Positions 51,772 through 59,832 of a stretch of DNA of 64,000 nucleotides are shown here, piece after piece. Within the stretch, counting starts at the first letter, position 1. Every line of letters starts with the position of its first letter. The stretch lies in assembly GCA_029580855.1 (NCBI GenBank), contig JAKPQH010000180.1:23611-87610 (forward strand), in the 5' to 3' direction. The notes below the pieces were generated by a model. It searched no databases. It was not told the origin of the DNA and worked only from the letters and a program-made list of their open reading frames with translations. The position numbers were made by a program, and so were the translations under genes. The stretch is from a bacterium (GTDB lineage Bacteria > Methylomirabilota > Methylomirabilia > Methylomirabilales > 2-02-FULL-66-22).

Positions 51772-53114
51772 GCGACGGCCCCTTCTCCGTCCCCCGCCAG
51801 CGGAAGCAGGACGCGGAATGTGCTTCCCTCGCCGGCGCGGTCTATCACCTCGACGGCGCCGCCGTGCTCCTCGACGATGCGGACCGAGATGGGCAGTCCG
51901 AGTCCGGTCCCGCCGGCCTTGGTCGTGAAGAAGGGATCGAAGAGGTGCCGTTGTACCTCGGGGGAAATCCCCGATCCCCGATCCGCGATCTCGGCGACGG
52001 CGGCGGCGCGGCCGCCGCATTGCGGCGCCGCACGCTCGAACCGCGTCCGCACGGTCAGTTCGCCGCCGTTCGCCATAGCCTCGGCGCCGTTCCGGGTCAG
52101 ATTGAGGAAGACCTGCAGCAACCGGTCCGGGTCACCCGCCACCGCGGGGATCTCGGGATCGTAGCGCCTGGCCACGACGACCCGGGCAGTCTCCAGCGCG
52201 GGCTCCAGCAGGCGTAGCGCCTCTTCGAGGAGCTGGTTGATGTTACACGGTCGCCGCTGGAGCGGCCGCGGGCCAGCAAAGCTGAGCAACTCGCCCACGA
52301 CCCGGTTGAGCCGGTCCACCTGTCGGATAATGATCCCGGTAAATTCCCGCAGGTGCGGCGGAAACGCCAGCTCGCGCTCCAAGAGCTGTGCCGCCGCCCG
52401 GATCCCCACCAGGGGATTGCGTACCTCGTGCGCCACCCCCGCCGCCAGCACCCCCAGGGCCGCCAACCGATCCGTTCGGCGGAGCTGTTCCTCCATGTCC
52501 CGCACCCGCGACAGATCGCGCAAGACCAGCACGACGCCCCGGGGCCGGCCCGCGGGATCGCTGACGAGCGAAACGACCATGCTGACGGGGAGCCGTGTGC
52601 CGTCCGACCGGACGATCTGTGCGTCGAAATCGGCGTGACTGCGGTTCATCGCCACCGTCCTCGCCGCCAGCGCTGTGAGCGCCGAGGGGGGCGGAAACAC
52701 CGCGTCGAGCGGCCGACCCGCCACCTGCGTGCGCGAGAACCCCGCCAGCTCCTCCGCTGCCGGATTCACCGACACGATCCGGCCTTCGGGATCCAGAATG
52801 ATGACGGCGTCCTGGAGGCTGGAGAGGAGGTCCTCGTGGTAGGCCCGCAACGCCTCGAGCTCGGCCGCGAGTTCGACCGTGCTGCGCGCCGACGCGCCGG
52901 CCGCCGCCGCCCCGGCCCCCTGGTCCGCGCCCGGTCGCTTGCGACCGCGTCTTGAGCGCAGCGCGGCCTGTCGAGGGATCGCGTCGATCACGACCTCCCC
53001 CGGAGCGAAACCCGGCTCCCGTTGGCGTTCCCACAATCCCAGACGCGCCCACGATTCGAGACGGGACGTGCAATACGTCGGGGCGCGGCGGGAGCGCCGC
53101 GGCCGGCGGCGCAT
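51768..53114 (-). CDS. NtrB-like soluble histidine kinase
   Basis: 448 aa without membrane segment. The N-terminal 75 residues are Arg/Ala-rich and unrecognised. A PAS domain is at about 88-200 (DAVIILDPEGRIVSVNPAAEELAGFSR). HisKA follows with the phospho-acceptor in GVAHEVRNPLVGIRAAAQLL, and HATPase with NLTRNGAEAMA, DRGSGI and GTGLGLPIS. Partner of the NtrC-type regulator that overlaps it. Start chosen as ATG 53114, 22 bases after the arnD-like gene; a later start is possible. Confidence 0.88.
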   Translation of the reverse strand: MRRRPRRSRRAPTYCTSRLESWARLGLWERQREPGFAPGEVVIDAIPRQAALRSRRGRKRPGADQGAGAAAAGASARSTVELAAELEALRAYHEDLLSSLQDAVIILDPEGRIVSVNPAAEELAGFSRTQVAGRPLDAVFPPPSALTALAARTVAMNRSHADFDAQIVRSDGTRLPVSMVVSLVSDPAGRPRGVVLVLRDLSRVRDMEEQLRRTDRLAALGVLAAGVAHEVRNPLVGIRAAAQLLERELAFPPHLREFTGIIIRQVDRLNRVVGELLSFAGPRPLQRRPCNINQLLEEALRLLEPALETARVVVARRYDPEIPAVAGDPDRLLQVFLNLTRNGAEAMANGGELTVRTRFERAAPQCGGRAAAVAEIADRGSGISPEVQRHLFDPFFTTKAGGTGLGLPISVRIVEEHGGAVEVIDRAGEGSTFRVLLPLAGDGEGAVA

Positions 53115-53136
53115 CCGGGCGTCCCCCGACAACCCG

Positions 53137-54048
53137 TCACTCCCGCGGTTCCAGGCCCAGCGGCACCGCCACCCGCCCGGCGCGACCGCGGATGGCGCGG
53201 TCGGCGACTTCCGCCGCGGGGATCCGATCCTCGCCCGCGGCGCGCACGGCGTTGGCAAGCTCCGCGAGAGGAAGACACTGGACCCCCCACGCGGCACACT
53301 GCGCGAGCAATCGCTCCGTCATCCAAAGGAAGCGGCGCCCCTCCATCTCCGCATGCAGCGTGAGCACCGGCCAGGGATCCCGCCCCAGGCTGCGGCCGAT
53401 CAGCGCGATGAACCGCTCGCCGTCCGCCCCGTCGAGACCCAGGATCTCATCCAGGGTCGGCAGGGTGGTCGGCAGCTGGAGCGTGCGCCGCCGTGTTCCG
53501 CGCAGAGACGGATAGAAGGGCCGCCGCCCCCGCGTGTCGCTCGCATAGGCGAGATTGAATTCGTCGAGCAGCCGCAGGCTGGCGGGGCTGCACCGCCACC
53601 CGGGCGCGCCGCAACTCCGCGGGCGGAGCCCCACGACGCGCTCGTACGCCCGCACGGCGCACGTCATGTCGGCACGCAGCTCCGCGTCGCGCATCCAGTG
53701 GAGCCGGTCCTGCCAGCGCCGGTGGTCGTAGCCGTGCATGGCCAGCTCGTGGCCCGCCGCCGGGATGGCCCGCAGGACGCCGGCCAGGTCCGTCGGGTGC
53801 CGGGCGGGCAGGAGCGTCCCGGAGAGGATCGTCCGCCACCCGTACGTCCGAACCGCCTGCGTGCGCCGCATCTTCGCCAGGAACCCCGACCGGAGCGACT
53901 GCAAGACGGCGCGCCCGCTGCGGTCCGGCCCCAGCGCGGTGAAAAAGCTCGCGCGCACGCCGAACCGGGCCAGGAGGGGAAGCAGGTTCGGCACGCCGGC
54001 GCGCAGGCCCTCGTACGTGCAGACGTCGATGCGGAGCCCCAGGTGCAT
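53137..54048 (-). CDS. arnD: ArnD-like 4-deoxy-4-formamido-L-arabinose-phosphoundecaprenol deformylase
   Basis: Polysaccharide-deacetylase (NodB-fold) protein of 303 aa matching ArnD along its length: LGLRIDV..TYEGLRAGVPNLL, ASFFTALGPDRSGR, MHGYDHRRWQ, LPTTLPTLDEILG and LHAEMEG. It should remove the formyl group from undecaprenyl-phosphate-Ara4FN before transfer of aminoarabinose to lipid A. Oddity: in the first metal motif the second Asp (IDVDT in E. coli) is Cys10 (IDVCT), while Asp8 and the HxxxH pair are kept. Follows the arnC- and arnA-like genes. Confidence 0.85.
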   Translation of the reverse strand: MHLGLRIDVCTYEGLRAGVPNLLPLLARFGVRASFFTALGPDRSGRAVLQSLRSGFLAKMRRTQAVRTYGWRTILSGTLLPARHPTDLAGVLRAIPAAGHELAMHGYDHRRWQDRLHWMRDAELRADMTCAVRAYERVVGLRPRSCGAPGWRCSPASLRLLDEFNLAYASDTRGRRPFYPSLRGTRRRTLQLPTTLPTLDEILGLDGADGERFIALIGRSLGRDPWPVLTLHAEMEGRRFLWMTERLLAQCAAWGVQCLPLAELANAVRAAGEDRIPAAEVADRAIRGRAGRVAVPLGLEPRE

Positions 54049-54120
54049 GTCGTCTCGGCTCCGGAAATCGCCGGCGCCGCCGCACGTGCCGCACGGCGCG
54101 GATGAGCGGGCCGCGGCGTG

Positions 54121-55113
54121 TCAGCCGGCCTCGCCGCCCGCTCCGTCGAACACCGGTCCGGTCCCGCCGCCGCACGAAACGGCCGCGGCGAACTCGGCGC
54201 CGTCGATCTCGCTGCCGCGGCCCACTTGCAGGCGAGCGATCTCCAGGATGCCGCCCCCCGTGGCCACCTCCAGACAGCCGGCGGCGTTCGCGCCGAGCAC
54301 CTGCCCGGGCGGGTGGGCGGACCGGCGCTCTCGCGGCGGCCGGGCCTCCCACACGAGCACCCGCCGGCCTTTCCAGTACGTGAAGGCGCCCGGGAAGGGG
54401 TGGGTCACGGCGCGCACCAAATTGTAGATCTGCCATGCCGAGGCCCGCCATTCGATTCGGCCGTCGGCGGGTCGCCGCCGGCCAAACCGCGTGGCCGCCG
54501 CGTGGTTCTGCGGCACGCGGGGAGCTCGACCGGACGCGATCAGCGGATACGTCTCGCGGAGTGCCGCGCGAGCGGCCGCCGTGAGCTTGCGCGACAACGT
54601 CAGCGCCGTGTCCTCCACCGCGATGGGAACGGACCGTTGGGCGATGATGTCGCCGTGGTCCGCCCTTTCGTCCATGTAGTGCACCGTGACGCCCGTGAGG
54701 GTTTCCCCATGCACCAGCGCCCAGTTGGCGGGTGCGCGGCCCCGGTACTTGGGCAGGAGCGAGCCGTGGACATTGACCGCGCCCAGCCGCGGGATCTCCA
54801 AGAGTCCTGGCCCGAGCAGTTGCCGGTAATAGCAGGACAGAATCAGATCGGGCTGCAGCCCGCGGATGTACTCCACAAACGCCGCACCGTTGGGGTTTTC
54901 CGGCGCGCGCACGGGAATCCCGCGCGAGGCGGCGGCGTGTGCCAGCGAGGCGAACCAGATCGTCTCTCCGGGATCATCCTCGTGCGTGACGACCGCGACG
55001 ATGTTTCCGCCTCGCTCTCGCACCGCCTCCAGGCATGCCACGCCGATGTCGTGGTAACCGAAGACGACGACCCGCGGGTCGGCGTGTTGGGGGGTCGGCG
55101 GCGGATTACCCAT
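54121..55113 (-). CDS. arnA: ArnA-like UDP-4-amino-4-deoxy-L-arabinose formyltransferase (formyltransferase half only)
   Basis: 330 aa, corresponding to the N-terminal half of the 660-aa E. coli ArnA. Catalytic residues line up with a constant offset of 12: Asn114, His116 (NVHGSLLPKYRG) and Asp152 (DERADHGDI). N10-formyltetrahydrofolate is the formyl donor. The UDP-glucuronate decarboxylase half is missing and is not elsewhere in the window. Start ATG at 55113 overlapping arnC by 8 bases. The short C-terminal domain is of the usual Fmt type. Confidence 0.86.
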   Translation of the reverse strand: MGNPPPTPQHADPRVVVFGYHDIGVACLEAVRERGGNIVAVVTHEDDPGETIWFASLAHAAASRGIPVRAPENPNGAAFVEYIRGLQPDLILSCYYRQLLGPGLLEIPRLGAVNVHGSLLPKYRGRAPANWALVHGETLTGVTVHYMDERADHGDIIAQRSVPIAVEDTALTLSRKLTAAARAALRETYPLIASGRAPRVPQNHAAATRFGRRRPADGRIEWRASAWQIYNLVRAVTHPFPGAFTYWKGRRVLVWEARPPRERRSAHPPGQVLGANAAGCLEVATGGGILEIARLQVGRGSEIDGAEFAAAVSCGGGTGPVFDGAGGEAG

Positions 55114-56116
55114 GAACCCAGGGAACCGACCCGCAGGCGCGAGGGCGGGCGGCGCCGCCGGCATGATCGTAGACCGCCCCGACCACGTACCGGGGCCGGC
55201 GGCGAACTTCCAGATAGATCCGGCCCACGTATTCGCCGATAAGACCCAGCGCCAGGATCTGCATCCCGACAAAGACGAAGAGTATGGCGAACAGCGTGAA
55301 GACACCCTCCACCTCGGGACCCACCAGGAGTCGGCGCACAAGCAGAAAGGCTCCGAACCCCACCCCGAGGAGTGCGATCCCGAGCCCGGCGAGACTCACC
55401 ACCTGAACGGGCAGCAGCGAGAACCCCGTCATCAGGTCCAGCGCCAGGCGGACGAGCCGGACCGGTCCGTAATGCGATCGGCCGTCGGCCCGGCGGTCGT
55501 GGTCCACCGGAATCTCGACCGGCGAGCGCGCGAAGCTGTTGGCCAACGCGGGGACAAAGCTCGAGATCTCCCGGCAGCCCCGCAGGCGCTCGACGACCTC
55601 CCGCCGGTAGGCGCGCAGCATGCAGCCGTAGTCGTGCATGTCCACCCCGACCATGGTGGAGGTCAGCCGATTGATGCACCACGAGAGAAACCGGCGGACC
55701 CACGCGTCCCGTCGAATCCGACGCCAGCCCCCCACGACGTCGTGCCCCGCCTCCACCTGGGCGAGCAGTCGCGGGATCTCCTCGGGTGGATTCTGGAGGT
55801 CCGCGTCGAGGGTGACCATCACCTCCCCGCGCGCGTGGTCCAGTCCGGCAAAGACCGCCGCGTGCTGACCGTAGTTCCGGTTCAGCGCGATGATCCGGAC
55901 GGCACGGTGCGCGGCGTGGAGACGGCGGAGAACGTCCAGCGATCGGTCTGCGCTGCCGTCGTCCACAAAGATCACCTCGTACGGCCGGCCGGTGCGGTCC
56001 AGCACGGGCGCCAGCCGCGCATACAGCGCGTCGAGATTGCGCTCCTCGTTGTAGACGGGGATGACGACCGACAGGCCGCCCGCCGCGTCTTCGGACAATC
56101 CAGCACCCTCGGTCAT
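55106..56116 (-). CDS. arnC: ArnC-like undecaprenyl-phosphate 4-deoxy-4-formamido-L-arabinose transferase
   Basis: GT2 glycosyltransferase of 336 aa. The catalytic domain has LSVVIPVYNEERNLDAL, VDDGSADRS, the DxD-like LDADLQNPPEEIP, and the ArnC-typical DYGCMLRAYRREVV. Two membrane helices are at about 235-260 and 272-296. It transfers Ara4FN from UDP to undecaprenyl phosphate on the cytoplasmic face. Related DPM1-type enzymes look alike, but the arnA and arnD neighbours support ArnC. First gene of the operon running into ntrB-ntrC. Confidence 0.86.
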   Translation of the reverse strand: MTEGAGLSEDAAGGLSVVIPVYNEERNLDALYARLAPVLDRTGRPYEVIFVDDGSADRSLDVLRRLHAAHRAVRIIALNRNYGQHAAVFAGLDHARGEVMVTLDADLQNPPEEIPRLLAQVEAGHDVVGGWRRIRRDAWVRRFLSWCINRLTSTMVGVDMHDYGCMLRAYRREVVERLRGCREISSFVPALANSFARSPVEIPVDHDRRADGRSHYGPVRLVRLALDLMTGFSLLPVQVVSLAGLGIALLGVGFGAFLLVRRLLVGPEVEGVFTLFAILFVFVGMQILALGLIGEYVGRIYLEVRRRPRYVVGAVYDHAGGAARPRACGSVPWVHG

Positions 56117-56134
56117 CGGATTTCCGCCGGCCCC

Positions 56135-56160
56135 CGCACCGGGGCGTGGTTCCCGGTGCG
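56135..56160 (-). repeat. perfect hairpin between the Trm112-like gene and arnC
   Basis: Nine-base inverted repeat CGCACCGGG (56135-56143) and CCCGGTGCG (56152-56160) with an 8-base loop. It is 19 bases before the arnC ATG. No T-run follows, so it may be an attenuator-like or mRNA-stabilising structure rather than a terminator. Confidence 0.4.
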
Positions 56161-56201
56161 CCGGCGCAAGGCGGTTCGGCCTTTCCGTCGGCGCGGGCCC
56201 G

Positions 56202-56381
56202 TCAGGCGCCGGTCGGTTTCTCCGCCTCGTCGATGAGCATGACGGGAATGCCGTCCCGGATGGGGTAGCGCAGACCGCACATCGGTGACGTGCAAACGAT
56301 GCGCTGGGCGGTCTCGTCCAGCCGGACCTCGGACTTGCACTTCGGACACGCCAGAATCTCCAGCAGTTCCTTGTCGATCAT
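56202..56381 (-). CDS. Trm112/UPF0434 family small zinc protein
   Basis: 59 aa with the YcaR/Trm112 layout: LLEILACPKCK with Cys12 and Cys15, and Cys30 and Cys35 in the second pair, then the fixed GLRYPIRDGIPVMLIDEAE ending. Trm112-like proteins act as partners of methyltransferases in eukaryotes and archaea; the bacterial role is not settled. ATG at 56381 with GGAGG upstream. It often neighbours LPS-synthesis genes, as here. Confidence 0.9.
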   Translation of the reverse strand: MIDKELLEILACPKCKSEVRLDETAQRIVCTSPMCGLRYPIRDGIPVMLIDEAEKPTGA

Positions 56382-56508
56382 ACCGGGCCTCCATGCCGTC
56401 CGACGCTGTCGGCGGCACACCTCGGAGTGTCCGCGGGGTCAGGCGGACGCCGCCGCCCTCGCGCCGGGCTTGTCCCGACTCGTCATACCGGGAGTCGCCG
56501 GCTGTCGA

Positions 56509-57000
56509 TCACAACCCCATCCGACACATGATCACCGCATCCTCGATCGGATGGGTGTAGTACCGATGCCGAACCCCCACGGCGTCGAAGCGATGCTTCC
56601 GGTACAGCGCTTGCGCCGCGACGTTGGAGGCGCGCACCTCCAGAAATGCGGCCCTGGCCCCTTCACGGCGCCCGTGCTGCAGCGCGGCCCGCAGCAGCCC
56701 CCCCGCGATCCCCCGCTTCCGCCAGCGGGGATGAACGGCGAGATTGTTGATGTGCAGCTCGTCGCTCACGACCCAGACGCATATGTATCCCACGACAGGG
56801 GGCGGAGCGCCCGCGCCGGGGATGCGGGCCACCAGCGCACCGGCCAGAGTCCCCGGGCCCAGCTCGTTCCCGAACATCTCCTCGGTCCACGGCACGGAGA
56901 AGGAGACGACTTCGATCGCCATGACCTCCGGCAGGTCGGATCGTCGCATGGGCTCGATGAGGAGTTCGACCGCCGGCCGCTCTGCGTCCCGCCCCACCAT
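56509..57000 (-). CDS. rimI: ribosomal protein S18 alanine N-acetyltransferase RimI
   Basis: GNAT acetyltransferase, 163 aa. Acetyl-CoA loop: LAVHPRWRKRGIAGGLLRAAL near 88-106; LEVRASNVAAQALYRKHRFDAVGVRHRYY near 120-148 is the RimI signature. Directly downstream of tsaB (38 bases), the usual pairing. ATG at 57000. About 10 extra N-terminal residues compared with E. coli. Confidence 0.92.
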   Translation of the reverse strand: MVGRDAERPAVELLIEPMRRSDLPEVMAIEVVSFSVPWTEEMFGNELGPGTLAGALVARIPGAGAPPPVVGYICVWVVSDELHINNLAVHPRWRKRGIAGGLLRAALQHGRREGARAAFLEVRASNVAAQALYRKHRFDAVGVRHRYYTHPIEDAVIMCRMGL

Positions 57001-57038
57001 GCGATGGTGCCCCCGAATTTGTCGCGGCACGGACCGCG

Positions 57039-57734
57039 TCAGCGTCCGGACTCGCGCCGACGGCATAGCTCGGCCTCGGAGGGGCGGAGATACCGCGGGA
57101 CCAGCGAGTCCGGCGCGTCCCGGTCGCCCCGCACCAGCCGCCGCCGGCCCAGCTCCGCCACGCAGGCCGGGCGCGGGCCCCGGCTGGCCAGCGGTGGGAG
57201 GAGCATCTTGTCGCCGAGCCGCTCCCGGAACAGTGCGGCGTACACGTCCACGCCGTCGCCGAGAAACAGCGTGCGGTTTCGGATAAGGCGGCAGAGCTCT
57301 TCCGGCGCCAACGCTGCGTCGTCGGTCACCCGGCGCAGACCCTCCGGTTCGTGCCGGAAGACGGCGGCGTATACCTCCTGCTTGCGCGCGTCCAGCACCG
57401 GACAGACCTGCCACCGTGCTGCGGGCAGCGCCCAGGCCATGGCCTCTAGCGTGGGCACCCCGACGAGGGGCAGCCCGGTGGCGTACGCCAGGCCCTTCGC
57501 GGTGCTGAGCCCGATGCGCAGACCGGTGAACGACCCGGGACCGATGCTCACCGCGATCCCGCCGAGCCCCTCGAGCGGGATCCGCGCATCGCCCAGCGCG
57601 CGGTCCACGGCCGGCAGCAATCGCTCCGAATGGGTGACCTCCACGTTCAGGACGGTCTCGCAGACGACCCGATCCTCGGCGACGATCGCGACGCCGCCCT
57701 GCCTGGTGGATGTCTCGATGCCGAGCACGAGCAT
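57039..57734 (-). CDS. tsaB: tRNA threonylcarbamoyladenosine synthesis protein TsaB
   Basis: 231 aa ASKHA-fold protein needed with TsaD and TsaE for t6A37 in tRNA. N-terminal LGIETSTRQGGVAI, then THSERLLPAVD and SIGPGSFTGLRIGLSTAKGLAY near 63-84, and PVLDARKQEVYAAVF near 112-126. The C-terminal part is longer than the minimal form and Arg-rich. ATG at 57734. rimI follows. Confidence 0.93.
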   Translation of the reverse strand: MLVLGIETSTRQGGVAIVAEDRVVCETVLNVEVTHSERLLPAVDRALGDARIPLEGLGGIAVSIGPGSFTGLRIGLSTAKGLAYATGLPLVGVPTLEAMAWALPAARWQVCPVLDARKQEVYAAVFRHEPEGLRRVTDDAALAPEELCRLIRNRTLFLGDGVDVYAALFRERLGDKMLLPPLASRGPRPACVAELGRRRLVRGDRDAPDSLVPRYLRPSEAELCRRRESGR

Positions 57735-57895
57735 GGGCCCTGTCTCCGCCCGCGGAGTATACCGGGCGGGCCCAGGCGGTGCAAGTCGCAGCCGGTGGCG
57801 CACCCGGGGGTCGATGGCGCTCTTTTGAGACCCCGCCCCCAGATCGGGGCGGCGCCTGTCGCACCGGAACGGGGGAAAGGACTCCTCGGCGCGAC

Positions 57896-58816
57896 TCAGA
57901 CATCCTGGCGCCTGATAAAGGTACCGCCGCGGTACTCCTCGAACGCCACGCGCAGTTCCGCGCGGGTGTTCATGACGATGGGTCCGGACCAGGCGACCGG
58001 CTCGCCGATGGGTTTCCCCGAGACAAGAAGAAACCGAGCGCCGTCCTCCTCGGTGGACACCACGACGCGCCCTCCGTCGCCAAACAGGACGACGGTCCAG
58101 TCGGTCACAAACGGCGTCCGCTGAAGGTCGCAATCGCTCGCGGCTTCCACCGCGTGCCCGAAGGGATCCGTTGCTTGTTCTTGGCAGAAACAGGCTCTTC
58201 CCCCGATCACGTATGCAAAGACCGTGTGGCCCGGCGGCGTGGGGTGGACAAACTCCGTCTTGGCGGGAACCGTCACATCGAGGTATGCGGGGTCCGTGAC
58301 GATATCCCGGACGGGTCCCCGTATTCCCGCGATCGCGCCGCAGATGACCGCGATCTTGACCCCATTCCCCGCCGCGACTTCGGGTATCCGGTGTGCCTTC
58401 ACCTCGCGATACCGGGGCTCCATCATCTTGTGCGAGGCCGGGAGGTTGGCCCACAGCTGGAAGCCTTCCATCCGGCCCGCCGCGTCTCCTCTGGGCATCT
58501 CCTGGTGGATGATGCCGCTGCCCGCGGTCATCCACTGGACGTCTCCGGCGCCGATCGTACCCCCGTTGCCCATGCTGTCCCCGTGTTCGACCTCCCCGCG
58601 CAGGACGTAGGTGATGGTCTCGATTCCGCGATGGGGATGCCAGGGGAAACCCTGGAGATACTGCGCCGGTTCGCCGGAACGGAAATCGTCCAGCAGCAGA
58701 AACGGGTCGAACGACGGAACCTCGGCGAATCCGAACGCCCGCCTCAGGTGGACGCCGGCGCCCTCGATAGTAGGCTTGCTCGTGAGGACTCTCCGGATCT
58801 TCCTGGTCGCGGCCAT
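57896..58816 (-). CDS. pirin family protein
   Basis: Bicupin of 306 aa. The metal ligands in the N-terminal cupin are conserved: His60 and His62 (PWHPHRGIETITY), His104 and Glu106 (GIIHQEMP). Some bacterial pirins are quercetin 2,3-dioxygenases and others modulate metabolic enzymes; the activity cannot be assigned here. ATG at 58816. No obvious operon partners: tsaB is 161 bases downstream and the small LiaI-like gene about 90 bases upstream. Confidence 0.92.
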   Translation of the reverse strand: MAATRKIRRVLTSKPTIEGAGVHLRRAFGFAEVPSFDPFLLLDDFRSGEPAQYLQGFPWHPHRGIETITYVLRGEVEHGDSMGNGGTIGAGDVQWMTAGSGIIHQEMPRGDAAGRMEGFQLWANLPASHKMMEPRYREVKAHRIPEVAAGNGVKIAVICGAIAGIRGPVRDIVTDPAYLDVTVPAKTEFVHPTPPGHTVFAYVIGGRACFCQEQATDPFGHAVEAASDCDLQRTPFVTDWTVVLFGDGGRVVVSTEEDGARFLLVSGKPIGEPVAWSGPIVMNTRAELRVAFEEYRGGTFIRRQDV

Positions 58817-58904
58817 TCCCCACCTCGCGCGCTCTCGCGGTGTGCGCCACACCTGACCGTGCTCCCGCCCTGACCCTCCGCGCCCACGGCAGCCGCCTGG
58901 GCCC

Positions 58905-59072
58905 CTACCGGTTCCTCCGCCGGACCAGCAAGGAAAGCCCGGCCACCACCAAGAGAACCGGCCACCACGTCCCGGCGATTTCACGGATCGAGAGGTGCGC
59001 AAACCCCAGATTGTTTAGAAGAAAGACCGCGCCGACTACGATGAGAACGACCGCGCCGATTCTTCCCAGCAT
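58905..59072 (-). CDS. small LiaI/DUF5668-like membrane protein
   Basis: 55 aa. Two membrane helices: residues 4-20 (RIGAVVLIVVGAVFLLNN) and about 36-50 (TWWPVLLVVAGLSLLV), with the LNNLG turn between them and a basic RRRNR tail. This is the LiaI-LiaF-like transmembrane region found alone in many bacteria. ATG at 59072, preceded by GGAGGA. Function unknown; possibly envelope-stress related. Confidence 0.75.
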   Translation of the reverse strand: MLGRIGAVVLIVVGAVFLLNNLGFAHLSIREIAGTWWPVLLVVAGLSLLVRRRNR

Positions 59073-59263
59073 CGCGCTCCTCCGCGCCCCACGGGGTCAC
59101 GGGCTCCCCGGCCGCACCGCGCCATCCGCGCGTCTCCGGGACCGCCGCATCCCGACTCCGGTCACGCGCCGAGCCCGCGGCACACGTCGCGACCGCAACC
59201 GCCTCTTTCCCCAGGCGTATGGCCACCCTGGGGCGCCCGCGCCGGCGGCTCACCCGTGTTCCG

Positions 59264-59653
59264 TCACTCGTCAAGCTCGTACAACGATTCGAACGTGGCC
59301 CTGCCGACACAGTAGGCGTCCGTGCCGTCCTCCGCGTTGTACACGAGGTAATCCCCCGCCTGGTAGTGGGAACGGCCTTCCTTCGTGGCCACGCTCCCCG
59401 GCTCGGTCGTGACCTCGGCCCAGACCGGCGTCGTCTTGACGTAGACGCCTGCACTCACCCCCCGATAGGTCCGTGCAAAGACCTCGCCGTCGACGGTGTA
59501 GACGTCCCCCTGGTTGTCGACGAGCCAGTCGCCGCGCTTGCACCGCTGCTCGGCTCCCCACTTCCGATAGGTAAACCCCGCCGTGTCCAGATCCAGTCGG
59601 ACGGCCACGACATGGCGGTCGGCCCGCTTTCGATACCGCCGACGGGTTGCCAT
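59264..59653 (-). CDS. small protein with duplicated GDWL/GDYL motif
   Basis: 129 aa consisting of two similar units. Unit 1, about residues 14-64, ends with RGDWLVDNQGDVYTVDGEVFARTY. Unit 2, about 70-126, ends with AGDYLVYNAEDGTDAYCVGRATFESLYE. The pattern (basic YRK start, V-A pair, GDWLV, Y-V, F-x-x-Y) is seen in small uncharacterised proteins of bacteria and phages. No membrane segment. ATG at 59653. It lies downstream of the patatin gene in the same direction, so it may be the third member of that unit. Confidence 0.68.
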   Translation of the reverse strand: MATRRRYRKRADRHVVAVRLDLDTAGFTYRKWGAEQRCKRGDWLVDNQGDVYTVDGEVFARTYRGVSAGVYVKTTPVWAEVTTEPGSVATKEGRSHYQAGDYLVYNAEDGTDAYCVGRATFESLYELDE

Positions 59654-59832
59654 AACGCCTCCCCTCGTTCCGCGAGAACCCGGACCGATCCGCAGGTACA
59701 TCACACCCCGACGCCAAACCCCTGGCCGGAACGGCGCGATCCGCGCCGACACGCCGCGGCCGCGGCGCACCGTCGAATTCCCCGGACCGTCCAGGACACC
59801 ACGGGACTCGATGGAACGCGAAGCGGCCCCGC

